This document shows, in pieces, positions 1 through 11,901 of a DNA stretch of 64,000 nt. The notes below the pieces were generated by a model. The model was not told the origin of the DNA and did no database searches. It worked only from the letters and a program-made list of their open reading frames with translations. This DNA comes from Niebla homalea (lineage: Eukaryota > Ascomycota > Lecanoromycetes > Lecanorales > Ramalinaceae): assembly GCA_019925105.1 (NCBI GenBank), contig JAHGAU010000011.1, positions 744,001 through 808,000 of the forward strand, in the 5' to 3' direction. Numbering within the stretch: position 1 is the stretch's first letter; every line of letters begins with the position of its first letter. Both the position numbers and the translations under genes were made by a program.

Positions 1-1908
1 ATTATTTATTTTTTTAATCTTATTTTTATTTTTTAATAACCCGCTTATTAAAAACTTAATAAAGTTAAAATAAAAGATTTAAGTAAAAGGCTTTATTAAC
101 GATATTTATTTTCTCGTTTATAATACGTTTACTTATATAAATTATTTAAAGTTAAAATAAATTTATAAAGTCTATTTACGATAAATAAAAATATATAAAA
201 CTTAGTTTATTTTATATAAATATAAGCTTATTTATATAATAAGGAGCCCGAAGCTATATAATATAATAATTATAGTAGACTTAAATAATATAATAATAAA
301 ACCGGAAATTAATATTAAGGTATTCGGTTTATAAGTTAATAAGAAACTAAATTAAAAGGATTATATAAGAAAGGTTTAAAAGAAAATAATTTTATAAGAA
401 AAAGGCTTTATTTACCTTACGGTATTAACGTAAGAAACTATTTTATAAAAGGTTAAAACCGTTTATTAAACGATTATAAAGTTTACGTTAACGTATATAA
501 CAGCTATTTAATACGTACTTAAAGGCATATTTAAATATAGGAAAAAGCCCGTCCGGTAATTATAAAAGGTTTAAAACCGATACTTAAGAATAATAAATAA
601 AATATATAAAATAATTCCCGTCCCGGTATTAAAATCCAAGGTTTTTATATTATTAATAAAGCTGGCCTTTAATTAAATAATCGCTTAAATAAAGCTTAAT
701 AAAAATATAAACTTAATTATATTAATAAGAAACGAACGTATTTACCAGAACTATAAAAAACCTTAAATAAAAAGCATAAAAAAAAAAGGTATTTATCCTT
801 TTTATGGAAATTAAATTAAAATAAACTAAAAAAAAGGTTAATCTAACTTACGTTTAAAAAGCTAACGTAAGAATATATAAACTTTTATTAAAAGTAAAAG
901 CGGTAAAAAAAAAAAGGCTATAAAAGTAAAGTTAATAACGATTACCCTATAAATTATAAAAAGGTAAATAAAGCGTTAACGTAAATATAAAAAATTAATC
1001 CCTTAAAAGCAATAATATTTAACGTTAAATAGCAATAAAATTATTAATAAGTATCTTTAACGTTATAAGATTATAAAGAAAAATAATAATATATTAATAA
1101 TTTAATTCCGGATAAATAAAAATGGTTTAATTTACTTCTTCTTTATTATATATATTAATAATTGGATTAACGTTAACTATAAATATAAATAATAAAAGTA
1201 AAACGTTATATATATATTAATTTCCTATTTATTATTTAAAGAGTATAAATTAAAATTAATTAAAAGGGTAAAAATTAACGATTATCGTTAAATACTTATT
1301 AATAAAAAAAGTATTAAAGCGGCCGTTAAATTTATAATAATTACGGGTTTATTATTATAATTTAATTTAATTAAAGAGATAAATAAAATAATTAAAAAAT
1401 TAATTAAGAAATTTTGCTGCCGATTTAAAGGTAAAAAGTAACGGCGGGAAAACTGTATTTAATAGGGGGTTAAAAGGGCTATAAATACCAGAACGGTATA
1501 AAAAGCGATATTATATTAATTAATAAAGTTATATAAATAAAATAATAATAATATATATATCGGTAAAAATATTCAATAATATAATCGGAATTTAAAAATT
1601 TTAATATTAAATAAACCCGTAAAATAACGGAAAAATAATAAGTTTAAAAATAACCTTTAAGTAGATTTAATCGTAATATTATAGGTTTTCTTAAAAAAAA
1701 CGTATAAATAAATTCTTACTTTTTAAATAACCGCGGATACTCTTAGCCCTTAAAACGTAAATAGAAACTAAGTAAATACCGGTTTTTATTCTTAACGTTA
1801 TGGATATCGGGTTTTTTACGGTTATTAATAAGGCTAGATGGCCGAGTATTAGGGAACGCCGGAATTAGCTTAGCTAGATCCGAAGTATAAATTAATTAAT
1901 CAATCAAT
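1..1908 (+). mobile_element. LINE copy A, RIPed 3' part (reverse transcriptase to tail)
   Basis: This is the 3' third of a non-LTR retrotransposon that runs in from before the window. It aligns by eye with the 3' parts of copies C (from about 31,990) and E. Near 92-120 a frame reads GFINN-like, the RIPed form of the reverse transcriptase GFVDD-type catalytic motif (GAT to AAT). The end carries the family 3' signature (AACGCCGGAATTAGCTTAGC, about 1,857-1,876) followed by a short TCAA-type tail. No frame is open. By homology it would have encoded the ORF2 polyprotein of a Tad1-like LINE; the clade is an inference. Confidence 0.8.
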
Positions 1909-4900
1909 ATAATTCTCAATCGTTATTAAGGATAATAATATAAAACCTTAATTAAAATAAACGAAAAGCTAACGTATTTTGATATATTTAATAATAATAA
2001 ATAATAATGCTATAAGAATAACTTCTCGTTTTAATTACTTTAAGAAATTCTTTTATATTAAAACATTATTATTAAGTAAAAGTTTTATTTATTAATTAAT
2101 AAAGTTTTATAAAATTAATTAAAAAAAGATTTATAATTTTTTTTATAAAAATCCGATTAAAAAGGAAATTTTATTATTTCATTAATTATATTAATCTAAA
2201 TTAATATTTATCCTAAATTCTTAATATAATATTTTTTTTAATAATTTTTAATTATTATATAATTCTTTATTCTTAATATGTTATCCTTTTTTAAGTACCG
2301 TAAGTTTTTATTGTATTTCTTATATATAATAGAAAATAACTTTATATTATTATTAATATATATAATATTTTCTCTAAAATGCTTTTAAACGTCGGATTTT
2401 GATCGGTATTATATATTAAGTATTTAATTAAATACGTTTGGACTTATAAGGTATTTCCTTATTATATTAAGAATTCATTTCTAATAATTGTTTTATATAT
2501 ATAATATTTAAATTTATGCTTTAATCTTAATATTAAAGGATTTAATAATAAAGGATTTATATAAATTAAATTTATATTATTAGACGTATTAAAAAGCATA
2601 ATAATATAATAAAGTTAATTATAAATAAAATCTTTAAGTAAAGTAAAATAATAGTAATTTTTTTTATAATAATTAATTAATTAATATAATATCTCATTTA
2701 TTATAGGGTAATTACAGAAATGTTATAAATATATAAGCTTATAATAAAATTAGTAATTATTCTTTACGTAAATTCTTTTTAAGAAAATAATAGAATTTAA
2801 TTTAAAACCCTTATAAATAAGAAAGACTTTAAAATATAGTAAAAGTATATTGATATTAAAAAACTGTCTTAAAGTTAAGCGGTAATAAATATACTTCTTA
2901 TAAACTTTATAAAGTAACCCTTAAAAGCTTATTTTAAAAATTTATTTTTAAAAAATAATTTATTTTTTATTAAATTAAAGTAATCTTTATATTATATATA
3001 ATAAAAATCTATCTTTTATTTTTAATATAATCTTTATATCATTAAGCTCCTTAATATTTATATAAAGAATAACCTTAAAAAAAAGCAATTTATGTTTTAA
3101 AAACTATAGAATTAAAAAATTAAAAAAGTTATAACGGGATTATATAGAAAATCCTTTAAAAGATAGTTTTTATATAAGATATTACTTATAAATTAAAAGA
3201 TTAAAGTACGTTTTATTAATAATCCTTAACGCTTTAACAATTAATACAAGCTAAATACCGTATTATATAAAATTTATTAATTTTAAAAGTCTATAATATT
3301 AATAATATTAAAACTGAGCTTTATAAGATTAATTAAAAAAGTAATTAAGAAAATAAAGGGTAAAAAGGTATATAAACTTTATTCTATAAGCTTTAAAGCA
3401 TTATAAAAAACTATAAAAGTTTATTTTATTAATGAATTCTAATATAAAATAGGCTATAATAAGCTTTTAATATATAATTAATATATATATCTTAATAGCC
3501 TTATTTATTGTTATTTATATAAGATAAGTTATATTAATATAGAAAGATATAAAACTAATTTAAACGCTTGAAAATAAGTAGTTTTTGTTCGGAATTTAAA
3601 TATTATTATAAAATTTTAATTTTAATTATTAAATTAAGTTTAATAACCTTTTAAAATTATAAAATAATAATAGATTTAATTTTTATTATAATATTATAAA
3701 AAGAAGTTTTATTAAATATATTGAAATTATTTACGATAATTTTTCTATTAATCTTAATTCTAATTTAAAAATTAAATTCCGTTATATTTTTTAATTAAAT
3801 TTTTAATTAAATTATAAGTTTTTTCATTAAGAAAAAATAATTTCATAAGAATAATATTATATTTAATTATATTCCTTAAATTAAGGACTCTTTATTAAGT
3901 TAAATATATCCTTTTTAATTAAGGTTATAATAAAAATTATAATTTTTATGAATTATAATTAATTTATTAATAACTATGATAATATATTAATAATTAATAA
4001 GAATCTTATCCTTAAAATTATTTATAATTAATATTTAAGCTTTTTTTACCTTCGTTACGTCTATTATAAGGTTTTAGTTTTACTTTTTAAAATTATAATC
4101 CTTTTATTAAAATGGAAGTTTAAATAATATTATTTATTTATTTTTTTATAATTTTTATTATATAAAAATAGCTTATAAATATAAATAACTTTATTACGTT
4201 AAATTATTTATTTTTACTTAGAAAAATATTTATACGGCAGTAATAAATCCTTATATAATCGGTTAATTTTATATTTAATTAATATAATAATAATTATAAA
4301 ATTATAATCTTAATACATTTATTTAAAAATATATAAAAAATAAGAAATTAAGTATTTAATTTATTTATAATTTTATATTATACGTTATATAGATTTAATA
4401 ACGTTTTATTATAGGCTTTAATTCCTTAAAATTAAATTATTTTATAATTATATAACCGAATATTTTATACTTTAATTATTTTTGCTTAAAGGTTTTTAAT
4501 ATTAATTTTCTTTAAATTAATTTCGTTAAAAATTAATTAAAAATTAATTTCTTTTTATGTTAATTGTACGTTAACATAAAGAGATTATTTATAATTAAAC
4601 TTATGAAAACGATTCCCGGTTTTAATAAATAAATATTTATATAATTTAAGAAATAATAAAAATAATTTTTTTTTTTACTTTAAATATAAGACTATTAATA
4701 TAATTCTTTATCTTTTATTAATTTAATATTAAAAGTATATAATTTCGCTTATATTTACGTTAAGCGTATTATTATTTAAATTAAAGATAATTAATTAATT
4801 ATAGCGATAATATAAACCGATAAAGCTTTCTTTTTCCTTATATTTATAAGTTAATTAAGTTTTATATTATTATCTATAAATAGAATATCGTTAAACGGTC

Positions 4901-5417
4901 CAGCTTATTAATTTAAAGGTAATAATAAATCCCGCGGTAATAAATCCCGGGGTGGTAATACCCGGGGTGCTTTACGTAATCGTAGTAATCATAATAGTAA
5001 TAATAACGGTAATAAACCTTATTATAATAATAACGACAATAATAACGATAATAATGGAAATAATAAAGATATTAATAATAATAATAATAATACTTATACG
5101 GATATTATAAACACTTAAGGGGAAAATAATAATACTTAAAGGAATATAAATACTTAAAATAATATAAATACTTAAAGGGATATAAATACTTAAAAGGAGA
5201 GTAATATTAATATTCTTATTAACGTTAATATAAACCTATAAATAGTTAAGATTATTATTATAAGAATTATTATAATTATTATTATACTTATTATAATCTT
5301 TAAAAAGTATAATTAATAAATAATTCTTTCTTTAATTTTAATTAATTAATCTTTATTAAATAATATTTTAATAATAAATATTAAGATCTTAATATATCTT
5401 TATTTTATCCCGGTAAA
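1909..5417. repeat. AT-rich RIPed sequence, origin unresolved
   Basis: About 3.5 kb with extreme A+T and no open frame longer than chance. It has the same CpA/TpG depletion as the identified transposons, so it is probably decayed repeat, but I could not find LTRs, a TTGA tail or a recognisable catalytic motif on either strand. The last part (about 4,900-5,280) is listed separately. Confidence 0.5.
4900..5280 (+). pseudogene. Asn/Gly-rich low-complexity coding relic
   Basis: One plus-strand frame reads as a run of Gly, Asn, Arg and Ser (GNNKSRGNKSRGGNTRG), then a long Asn/Asp tract, then a short repeat of the form NINT-stop recurring about four times (5,105-5,195). Reversing GAT-to-AAT and CAA-to-TAA changes would make the tract acidic and the repeat DIDTQ-like. 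An RG/D-rich tail is common at the end of retrotransposon Gag proteins, but no zinc knuckle is visible, so the family is unassigned. Confidence 0.4.
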
Positions 5418-5428
5418 ATAAAGATAAG

Positions 5429-5460
5429 ATAGGATAAGATATAGTTTTATCTTATCCTAT
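5429..5460. repeat. 13-bp perfect inverted repeat (hairpin)
   Basis: ATAGGATAAGATA at 5,429-5,441 is the exact reverse complement of TATCTTATCCTAT at 5,448-5,460, with a 6-base loop. A third related piece (GGGATAGGATATA) follows at once. No role can be assigned; it may be the end of a decayed element. Confidence 0.6.
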
Positions 5461-5591
5461 ACGGGATAGGATATATATTGTTAAATCCCGTCCCATCCCG
5501 TCCCGCTTCCCGGAGTATATAAGATTAAAGGATTAAGATCCAACAATCGTTATTATTTATAATTAAGTAATTAAATGTATTATTAATAAAC

Positions 5592-5862
5592 CTGCGGCTA
5601 GCTCGGATTAAGTGGATGAAAAAAAGAGATTTATTTACTTAAACCGCTCGCGAGCTGCTTATAAGTGAATTAAGAAATTTATAAGCGCTTTAAGCGGCCC
5701 TGAATAGTAGAAAAAAAGTTAAATATAAAAAACGTTTAAAACGGTAATTTGAGTAAATCTGCGACCTGCTCGGATTAAGTAAATAAAAAAAACTTACTCA
5801 CTTAAACCGCTCGCGAGCTGCTTATAAGTGAATTAAGAAACTTATAAGCGCTCTAAGCGGCC
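5592..5862. repeat. Two direct repeats of about 105 bp, 167 bp apart
   Basis: Unit 1 (5,592-5,699) and unit 2 (5,759-5,862) share CTCGGATTAAGT, then AAACCGCTCGCGAGCTGCTT, then TATAAGTGAATTAAGAAA and AAGCGGCC. Each unit contains the palindrome GCTCGCGAGC. The units keep more G+C than their surroundings. They resemble subterminal repeats of a DNA transposon or an LTR piece, but no terminal repeats were found. Confidence 0.7.
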
Positions 5863-6257
5863 TTAAATAATAATAAAAAAACAAAAAATATTCAAGACCG
5901 TAAAATAACGGTTTTCTTTTCGTAAATCTTTTTATCAAGCTTTCTTAGCGCTCGGGTACACCCGTAGGCCCCCCCATAAGCCGTAATATTTAACGTTTTT
6001 TAGAATTAATTATAGATTCGGTTATTTTAAGTAAAAGTTACCCTTAAAGCTAGTAACTTACCCTTAAAGGGAGGGTATTTAAAGGGGTAATTTAATTAAA
6101 AAAACGTTAAGTAAAAAAACTTACGAATAAGTAGAATACTTATAAGTAAACCGGATACTCGCGAGTATTCAGAGATTAAGCGAAGGCAGACATAAGATTT
6201 TCATATTCAATCTGCTCGCGTGAATTCATAATACTTATATGCTGAAAAAAAGTTTTG
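5863..6257. other. Partly GC-retaining segment, no gene seen
   Basis: Mixed composition, with short non-RIPed stretches such as GGGTACACCCGTAGGCCCCC (5,954-5,973). A palindromic ACTCGCGAGT at about 6,157-6,166 recalls the GCTCGCGAGC of the preceding repeats. No open frame or RNA gene was recognised. Confidence 0.4.
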
Positions 6258-7035
6258 CTGATGGGTCTTTAATATAAAGGTTATTAAGGTAACCGCGGAA
6301 TACCCCTGTATGTTACTCCCTTCTTAAAGTTACAATAAATCTATGATAGTAATATTATTATTAATTTATTAAATATAATCCGGGCTTTAATTAATTTATC
6401 TTTAAAAGTTATTCTAATAAAAGCTTTATTGTAATATATACGAATTAATCCTTAATATTAGTATATTTTATTAAAATGAAGACTTTTTATACCTTTTTTA
6501 AATCAGGCAATATTAAACGTTGATATACTTAATTTATAAGTAAGTTTCCGGGTTCTTAATAAGAAAAATATTACTGTTATTATTATAAAATAAAACCGTA
6601 GGCCCGTAACCTTTAAAGAATTTAGTCTTACCGAGTTAAAATTATAAATTAAATATTTAATTTATACCCTTCAGAAAAAGCTATATATTCCGCCTCTACG
6701 GTAAAAGTAGCGATAATACGTTGTTTCCGGCGGGTATATTATATATATATTATATCGGCATTTAATATTATAAAGCCACATAATAACCTTTAATTATTTT
6801 TATCGTTAATAAACGCGATAATACAAAGTATTTAAATAATGTATTATTATAGCGGAAATATAAGTTTAGATTTGATATACTTTTTAAGTATTTAAGTATT
6901 TATATTAGATATTTTTAATAGTGAACGTTAAGATTATTATAAAATTAGTTTGATTTTAAAAACGAAAAAGTTAAGTTTAAACGGATAATTACCTAAAGGA
7001 ATATAAGTTTATTAAAAACCTATTAATATTAAAAA

Positions 7036-8340
7036 TGATAATTATCCAGTTATTAAGGGTAAAAATAATTAATCTAAATAAATAATAGCGCTTTGGGGTA
7101 AACCGCTCTTATTATATGAAGGGTATTAAGCTTAATAAGTTACCTTTACGGGGTATATATTAACGTTAATATTATTTCCTTTCCTATAAATTTATGCTTA
7201 AGTATATAGCTTATTAAACCACATTTTTGAAAGGTTACCTTAAATTAAAGGCCCTACTTATAAGGCCCGATTTCGATATTTAGTAAAAACCCCTATAAAG
7301 ATTGTTTACCGGTAAATAATAAGATCCCCTATAGAGGGTAATTACTTTAAACTTAAAGGCCTTTATAAAAGTATATTCCGGGAAGGTAAAGCCGGCCCTT
7401 ATAGGGTACCGTACTTTAAATCGAGTCGACCCCCGTAAAGTATGGTACTTAATAAAGCTTAAAAGCCCCCGTAAAAGTATATCCCGTGGTTAAGTTAATC
7501 CCCCGTAAGGATATCGTATTCAAAAAACTTAAAAGCCCCGTAAGGTATACTTTACTTTTCAGGTTTAAAAATCCCGTAAAATATAGTTTATTTTTCGGGT
7601 TTAAAGGCCCCGTAAAGTATAATTTACTTTTTATTTAAAGGCCCCGTAAAGTATAACCTACTTTTCGGATTTAGAAGCCCCCGTAAAGGTATAATTTAAC
7701 CGGCCCTTTAAAAAAAAATACCCAATAATAAAAAGGTATCGGAACTATTAAAGACTTATAATTAAGCCGGTCCTTATAAGGCCCTATACTTAAAAATTAC
7801 GTATTTAAGCTAATCCCTAGAAGGTATTATAGTTGGTTTACTTAAGGTATTACGTTTTATTTATAAGCCTTTTATAGGGTACTTACTTACCATCCGTAAA
7901 AAGCTTATTAATTTAAGTTTATGTTAAGATTATTTATAATTTATAATTTTACTTTTAACTTACGTTTTGATACCTTTTAAGCGTTCCGGCTTTTATATTA
8001 ATAGTTTTTAAGCAGTTTAACCACTATGCTTTTTAATTTAAGGCCGTTATAGACTTTACGTTAAATAATTTTACTTATCCGGTTTTTAAAAAGTATAGAA
8101 AAGACTTTCTTTTAATTATATTTTTCGTAAATTAAACCGTTATTTACCCCTATGAATTTACTTAAAGGGTATATTATCCTTAAGTTTATTATTATAATAG
8201 TAAAACGGATAATTACTTAGTCATAAAGGTAAAAATAATTAATTTAAATAAATAATAATACTTAAAAATAAGCCGTTATTATTATATAAGGGGTATTAAG
8301 CCCGGTAAGTTATCTTTATAAGGTACGTATTAACGTTAAT
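7036..8340. mobile_element. Short LTR-flanked insert (TRIM-like, non-autonomous)
   Basis: Two direct repeats of about 134 bp, 7,036-7,170 and 8,207-8,340, share GGTAAAAATAATTAAT, then a GGGTATTAAGC block, then TATTAACGTTAAT. They bound about 1.04 kb with no coding capacity. On both sides the sequence is the Copia-A relic, continuous with 49,200-49,260 in reverse, so this is an insertion. Its interior has a five-unit tandem repeat. Direct terminal repeats on a gene-free core suggest a terminal-repeat retrotransposon in miniature. I could not settle the exact ends or a TSD. Confidence 0.55.
7535..7700. repeat. Tandem repeat, about 36-bp unit, five copies
   Basis: Units beginning CCCGTAA start at about 7,536, 7,573, 7,608, 7,642 and 7,679. 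Each has a core like CCCCGTAAAGTATAACCTAC followed by TTTTCGGRTTTAAAGG. Two looser copies lie upstream (about 7,465 and 7,500). The array lies inside the LTR-flanked insert. Confidence 0.7.
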
Positions 8341-8507
8341 AATTAATGAGTATAATAATTTCTTTATTATTTATTAAGTCGGATTATTTATATATTTTTA
8401 TATTTATTTATTAAAATAATAATATTATTAGTATAAAGGGTTAATAGATACGTTTTTTTATTAAAATTTTCAATAAAAATATATAGGTTAATAAAAATAG
8501 AAATAAA

Positions 8508-8990
8508 ATGATCATTATAAGATAATCATTATAAGATAATTATTATAAGATGATCATTATAAGATGATCATTATAAGATAATGATTATAAGATGATCATT
8601 ATAAGATGATCATTATAAGATAATGATTATAAGATGATCATTATAAGATGATCATTATAAGGTAATTTTTATAAGATGATTATTATAAGATGATTATCAC
8701 AAGATAATTATTATAAGATGATTATTATAAGATGATTATCATAAAATGATTATTATAAGATAATCATTATAAGATAATCATTATAAGATAATTATTATAA
8801 GATGATTATCATAAGATAATTATTATAAGATAATCATCATAAGATGATCATCATAAGATGATTATTATAAGATAATCATTATAAGATGATCATTATAAGA
8901 TGATCATTATAAGATGATCATTATAAGATGATCATTATAAGGTGATCATTATAAGATGATCATTATAAGATGATAATTATAAAATGATAA
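8508..8990. repeat. 14-bp minisatellite, about 34 copies
   Basis: Head-to-tail units with consensus GATCATTATAAGAT run without a spacer. Variants are mostly G/A and C/T changes (AATCATT, AATTATT, GATTATC), as expected if RIP acted on a GATCAT-type unit. The array contains ATGATCAT palindromes. It sits within the reverse Copia-A relic, close to where the reverse transcriptase coding part should be. There are no unique spacers, so it is not a CRISPR array. Confidence 0.9.
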
Positions 8991-9393
8991 TTAAATTTTT
9001 TAATTTAAATGGTTTTTCACTATTTAAGCTTTTAAAAGTATCTATATAAACGGAGGTATTTAATAAACATAATTAATTTCAAGCTTATTATTCACCTTAT
9101 TATTTACGTTTATCTTATTTTCCGGAATATATTTTAATAATAATAAGAATTAATTTTTTTATTAATAAGTCGGGGTAAGATTATAAATATCCTTCATTAA
9201 AATAAAAACGTTAAATTCTCTTAATAAAAATAAGTTTAAAGCCTTCTTATTAGTATCATTTTCCCGATTTCATAATTTATAAGATTTTCAACGTTTTTAG
9301 GGCCTTTAATAAGTTTTCCTAATTCCTCTTTTTATCTAAATATTCCGTTTATTACCTTATAGATCTTTAATATTATATCCCTGTTATCTTACT

Positions 9394-9612
9394 TTATTCA
9401 ATTAAAGACTTTATTGTTAATCTAAAAAGGTTAAGATCTATAGGATCTGTATTAGAATTTTCTTTATCTTCAGGAATTAAGTAAGTATAAGTTAATATAG
9501 GCTCACTTTTATTAAGTCCTTTAAATCTATCCGATATATATTGGTTTTTATAATGAACCGCGTTATTATCAATAAGGGTTATTAAATTTAAGGCCGGTAA
9601 TACGTTTTTCAT
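9394..9612 (-). pseudogene. Copia integrase C-terminal / linker fragment, still open
   Basis: This 72-codon open frame begins MKNVLPALNLITL and continues through ILTYTYLIPEDKEN to a stop. It aligns residue by residue with the fully RIPed Copia-A copy on the plus strand at 41,945-42,140, which reads ILPALKPITLINNN and ILTYTYLIP followed by a stop. It is the segment between integrase and reverse transcriptase of a Ty1/copia Pol protein, a region of low conservation. It is not a gene: the frame is open only because this copy took fewer mutations than its surroundings. Confidence 0.8.
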
Positions 9613-9956
9613 ACTAACAAATTATAATAATAATTAAATTTATTATAAACCTTTAAACTTATTATAATGTTTATATTCTTCTTATAAAATATATAAATAT
9701 ATAATTATAAGCCTAATATAGTTCTTAAATAAATATTATTGATAGCGATCTCGTTTAATTTCGATCGTCTTGTTTTTTTAAGTATATTTTTTATTATATA
9801 TAATATATAAACGTTTTATATTTTAAATAAATTTTATTTACCTTTTAAAGAGGCCTATTCCCTTTATTAACAAAAGCTTTTATCTTAACTAAGTAACATA
9901 TATAGTTATAAATGCTTACAAGATATTTAATAATATAGTATATCATATATTAAATT

Positions 9957-9957
9957 C

Positions 9958-9991
<34 letters not shown>

Positions 9992-10103
9992 CATTGATTG
10001 ATTGGTTGATTGATTGGTTAATTGATTAATTGATTCATTGATAAATTGATAAATTGATTAATTGATTTATTGATTAATTGATTGATTGATTGATTGATTG
10101 ATT
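9957..10103. repeat. (TTGA)n microsatellite, LINE tail
   Basis: About 36 tandem TTGA units with a few substitutions (TTCA, TTGG, TTAA, TAAA). On the minus strand this is a (TCAA)n tail at the 3' end of the LINE. Copies A, B, C, E and the 13.1-kb insert carry shorter versions, so the tetranucleotide tail is a property of this LINE family rather than poly(A). Confidence 0.9.
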
Positions 10104-10555
10104 TATACTACGGATTTAGCTAATTTAATTCCGGCGTTCCTTAATAATCGGCTATTTAACTATATTGATAACCGTAAGAACCTAATATCTATAACGTTAA
10201 AACCAAAAATCGGTATTTACCCAGCTTTTACCTCTCGCCTTTTAAAGTAAAGAGTATCCTTAACCGTTTAACAAGTAATTATTTATGTATATATATTTCC
10301 TTTTAGGAAAATCTATAAGATTATAAAAAAATAGGTTTAAAGATTACCTTTAACCTTATATCGCTTCTTTTATTCTATAAGTCTATTGTATATTACCGTT
10401 TTAACTTGTATTTTTGAATATATATATTATTATTATTTATTCATATGTAACGTCCTTCACAATAAATACTATTTTTATTTATATTAGCCTTTTTTATGTC
10501 ATTTTTAACGTTAATAGCCTTAAATCTTTATTAAATATAACCTTTCTATTATGTT
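9958..10555 (-). mobile_element. LINE 3' fragment, reverse strand
   Basis: This is the 3' end of the LINE family on the minus strand: a long (TTGA)n tail, then TTTATACTACGGATTTAGCT and CCGGCGTTCC, matching the reverse LINE copy B at 42,156 onward for about 600 bp. The element is 5'-truncated, as usual for LINE insertions. It abuts the 5' end of LINE copy E on the opposite strand, so the two lie back to back. Confidence 0.75.
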
Positions 10556-11726
10556 TTTTACCTACCCTATTTCTAGATAGAAATAGCAACAGATAAAGGG
10601 ACCTTAGAGGTTTAAAACGATACGTATACGTAGACCTTAAGTAATAACAAGATTAATACCTTAATTATAATAAATACAAGTAATATAATACTTAAGGACG
10701 AAGGAATATAGGTGTAAATAGCTTATATTAATAAAAGTAACGGGCAATCGTATAAATAACGTGATAAGTAATTATTAAATTAAAAAATTATATTTAATAA
10801 GATATATATAAAGAGACGTATATAATACGTAAAAAAATAATAAATAAAAGGAATATTAAGGAGATCGGGGCGGCGGCAACGGCGGGGAGAAAAATTCATA
10901 AATATATATGAAATAGAAACGATATTAATAACATTAAAAATATATAAAATAAAAACGAAAATAATAAAATCAAAAAATTTATGAATAATTAAAAACGGAA
11001 ATTAAAAAACATAATACGCTAAACGTATAGAAAAGTTAAAATAAAAGAAGAAATAATAAAGCCCTTAAACGGGTTATTTATAATAAAATAAACGGTTATT
11101 ACGTTAAAGACCTGGCCGATATTATCAATAAAGCTATAAGGAGTAAAAGAAGTTTATAAAAGAATATGAACAGGATTAAAGGAATTAAAGTAATTAAAAA
11201 GAGTTCAAAAGGCAGTAATAAAAATATTATTAAAAAGCGGGAGTTAAAATTAAGAAATACATATAAAAAAGGATAACAGTAAAAGCCCTTTAAATAAAAG
11301 AAACTTAAGCTGTAAAAACTGCAAAAAAAAAATACGTAGTAATTAAAAGGAAGACGGGACGGGATAAAAAGAACACGGTAAAAAGAAAAAATCGAAAAAA
11401 ATAACAATTTATTTATTCACCGAAAAAGAAAGGAATAATATTATAAAAATAAACTCTTTATAACTTTAAAAAACGTTTAAAGTAACGGGAAAACTATTTA
11501 CGGAATAAAGTATTATTATACGTAAAACATAAAACGAAAATATCCTCCTGAATAACGTCCTTAAAAGTAAAAAAAAAGCTGAAAGAAATTGAAAATATAA
11601 ATCGATAAAAATCAAGTTGAAACGGCAAAAACATTGAGATAATTATTTATTATTCTTATAATAAACAAAATATATTTAATATACTTTATAAAAAAAAGGA
11701 ACTTATTTTAAAATATCTAAAAAGGG

Positions 11727-11901
11727 TGTCAGGGAAAAAGACGAAGTGTAGGTATTGTGGGTGGAGTGGTAACTGCCTGGATTGCAACTATGAACGGTGT
11801 TGCTAGTTATATGGGTGCGCATGCCAAGACGCTAGGCTACCATACTCGCTAGTACCGTAAACCATGATGAGAAGTACTACCTGCCCTGCATGCACGTAAC
11901 A
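11727..11901 (+). mobile_element. Solo LTR 1 (175 bp) with 5-bp TSD
   Basis: A GC-balanced block inside AT-rich LINE E. It starts TGTCAGGGAAAAAGACGAAG and ends ACGTAACA (TG...CA), and is flanked by AAGGG at 11,722-11,726 and 11,902-11,906. The LINE continues across the gap, as shown by copy F near 63,810-63,870. Blocks shared with 57,118-57,308 (reverse) and 39,959-40,127 (GTGGGTG, GCCAAGACGCTAGGCTACCA, GTACCG) define one LTR family. It is not RIPed, either because it is too short or because it arrived later. Confidence 0.85.

Larger units (their letters stand above)
6258..9957 (-). mobile_element. Copia-A family relic, reverse strand
   Basis: Reading the minus strand upward from the left end gives the start of the Copia-A LTR (6,258-6,315, complement of the sequence at 49,956-50,011), a purine tract, then RNase H (an EAEYIA-type motif near 6,685-6,720), part of the reverse transcriptase, and, at 9,000-9,957, the integrase C-terminus and start of reverse transcriptase matching 41,570-42,150 joined to 47,948-48,300. 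The relic is interrupted by an LTR-flanked insert at 7,036-8,340 and by a minisatellite at 8,508-8,990. The LINE fragment from 9,958 ends it. It is RIPed throughout, though less at 9,394-9,612. Confidence 0.8.

Noticed and set aside
8508..8990. Regular short repeats resembling a CRISPR array
   Set aside because: Units are contiguous 14-mers without spacers, in a eukaryotic genome.
10414..10596. 60-codon hydrophobic plus-strand frame
   Set aside because: It lies across the junction of a reverse LINE fragment and the start of LINE E and is low-complexity AT sequence.
11099..11407. Phe/Leu-rich open frame, minus strand (102 codons); similar ones at 17,578-18,051, 18,469-18,741 and 63,191-63,559
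   Set aside because: These are antisense to LINE ORF1 relics. RIP turns the coding strand into A/G-rich sequence, so the other strand reads as Phe/Leu/Ile runs without stops. They are not real proteins.
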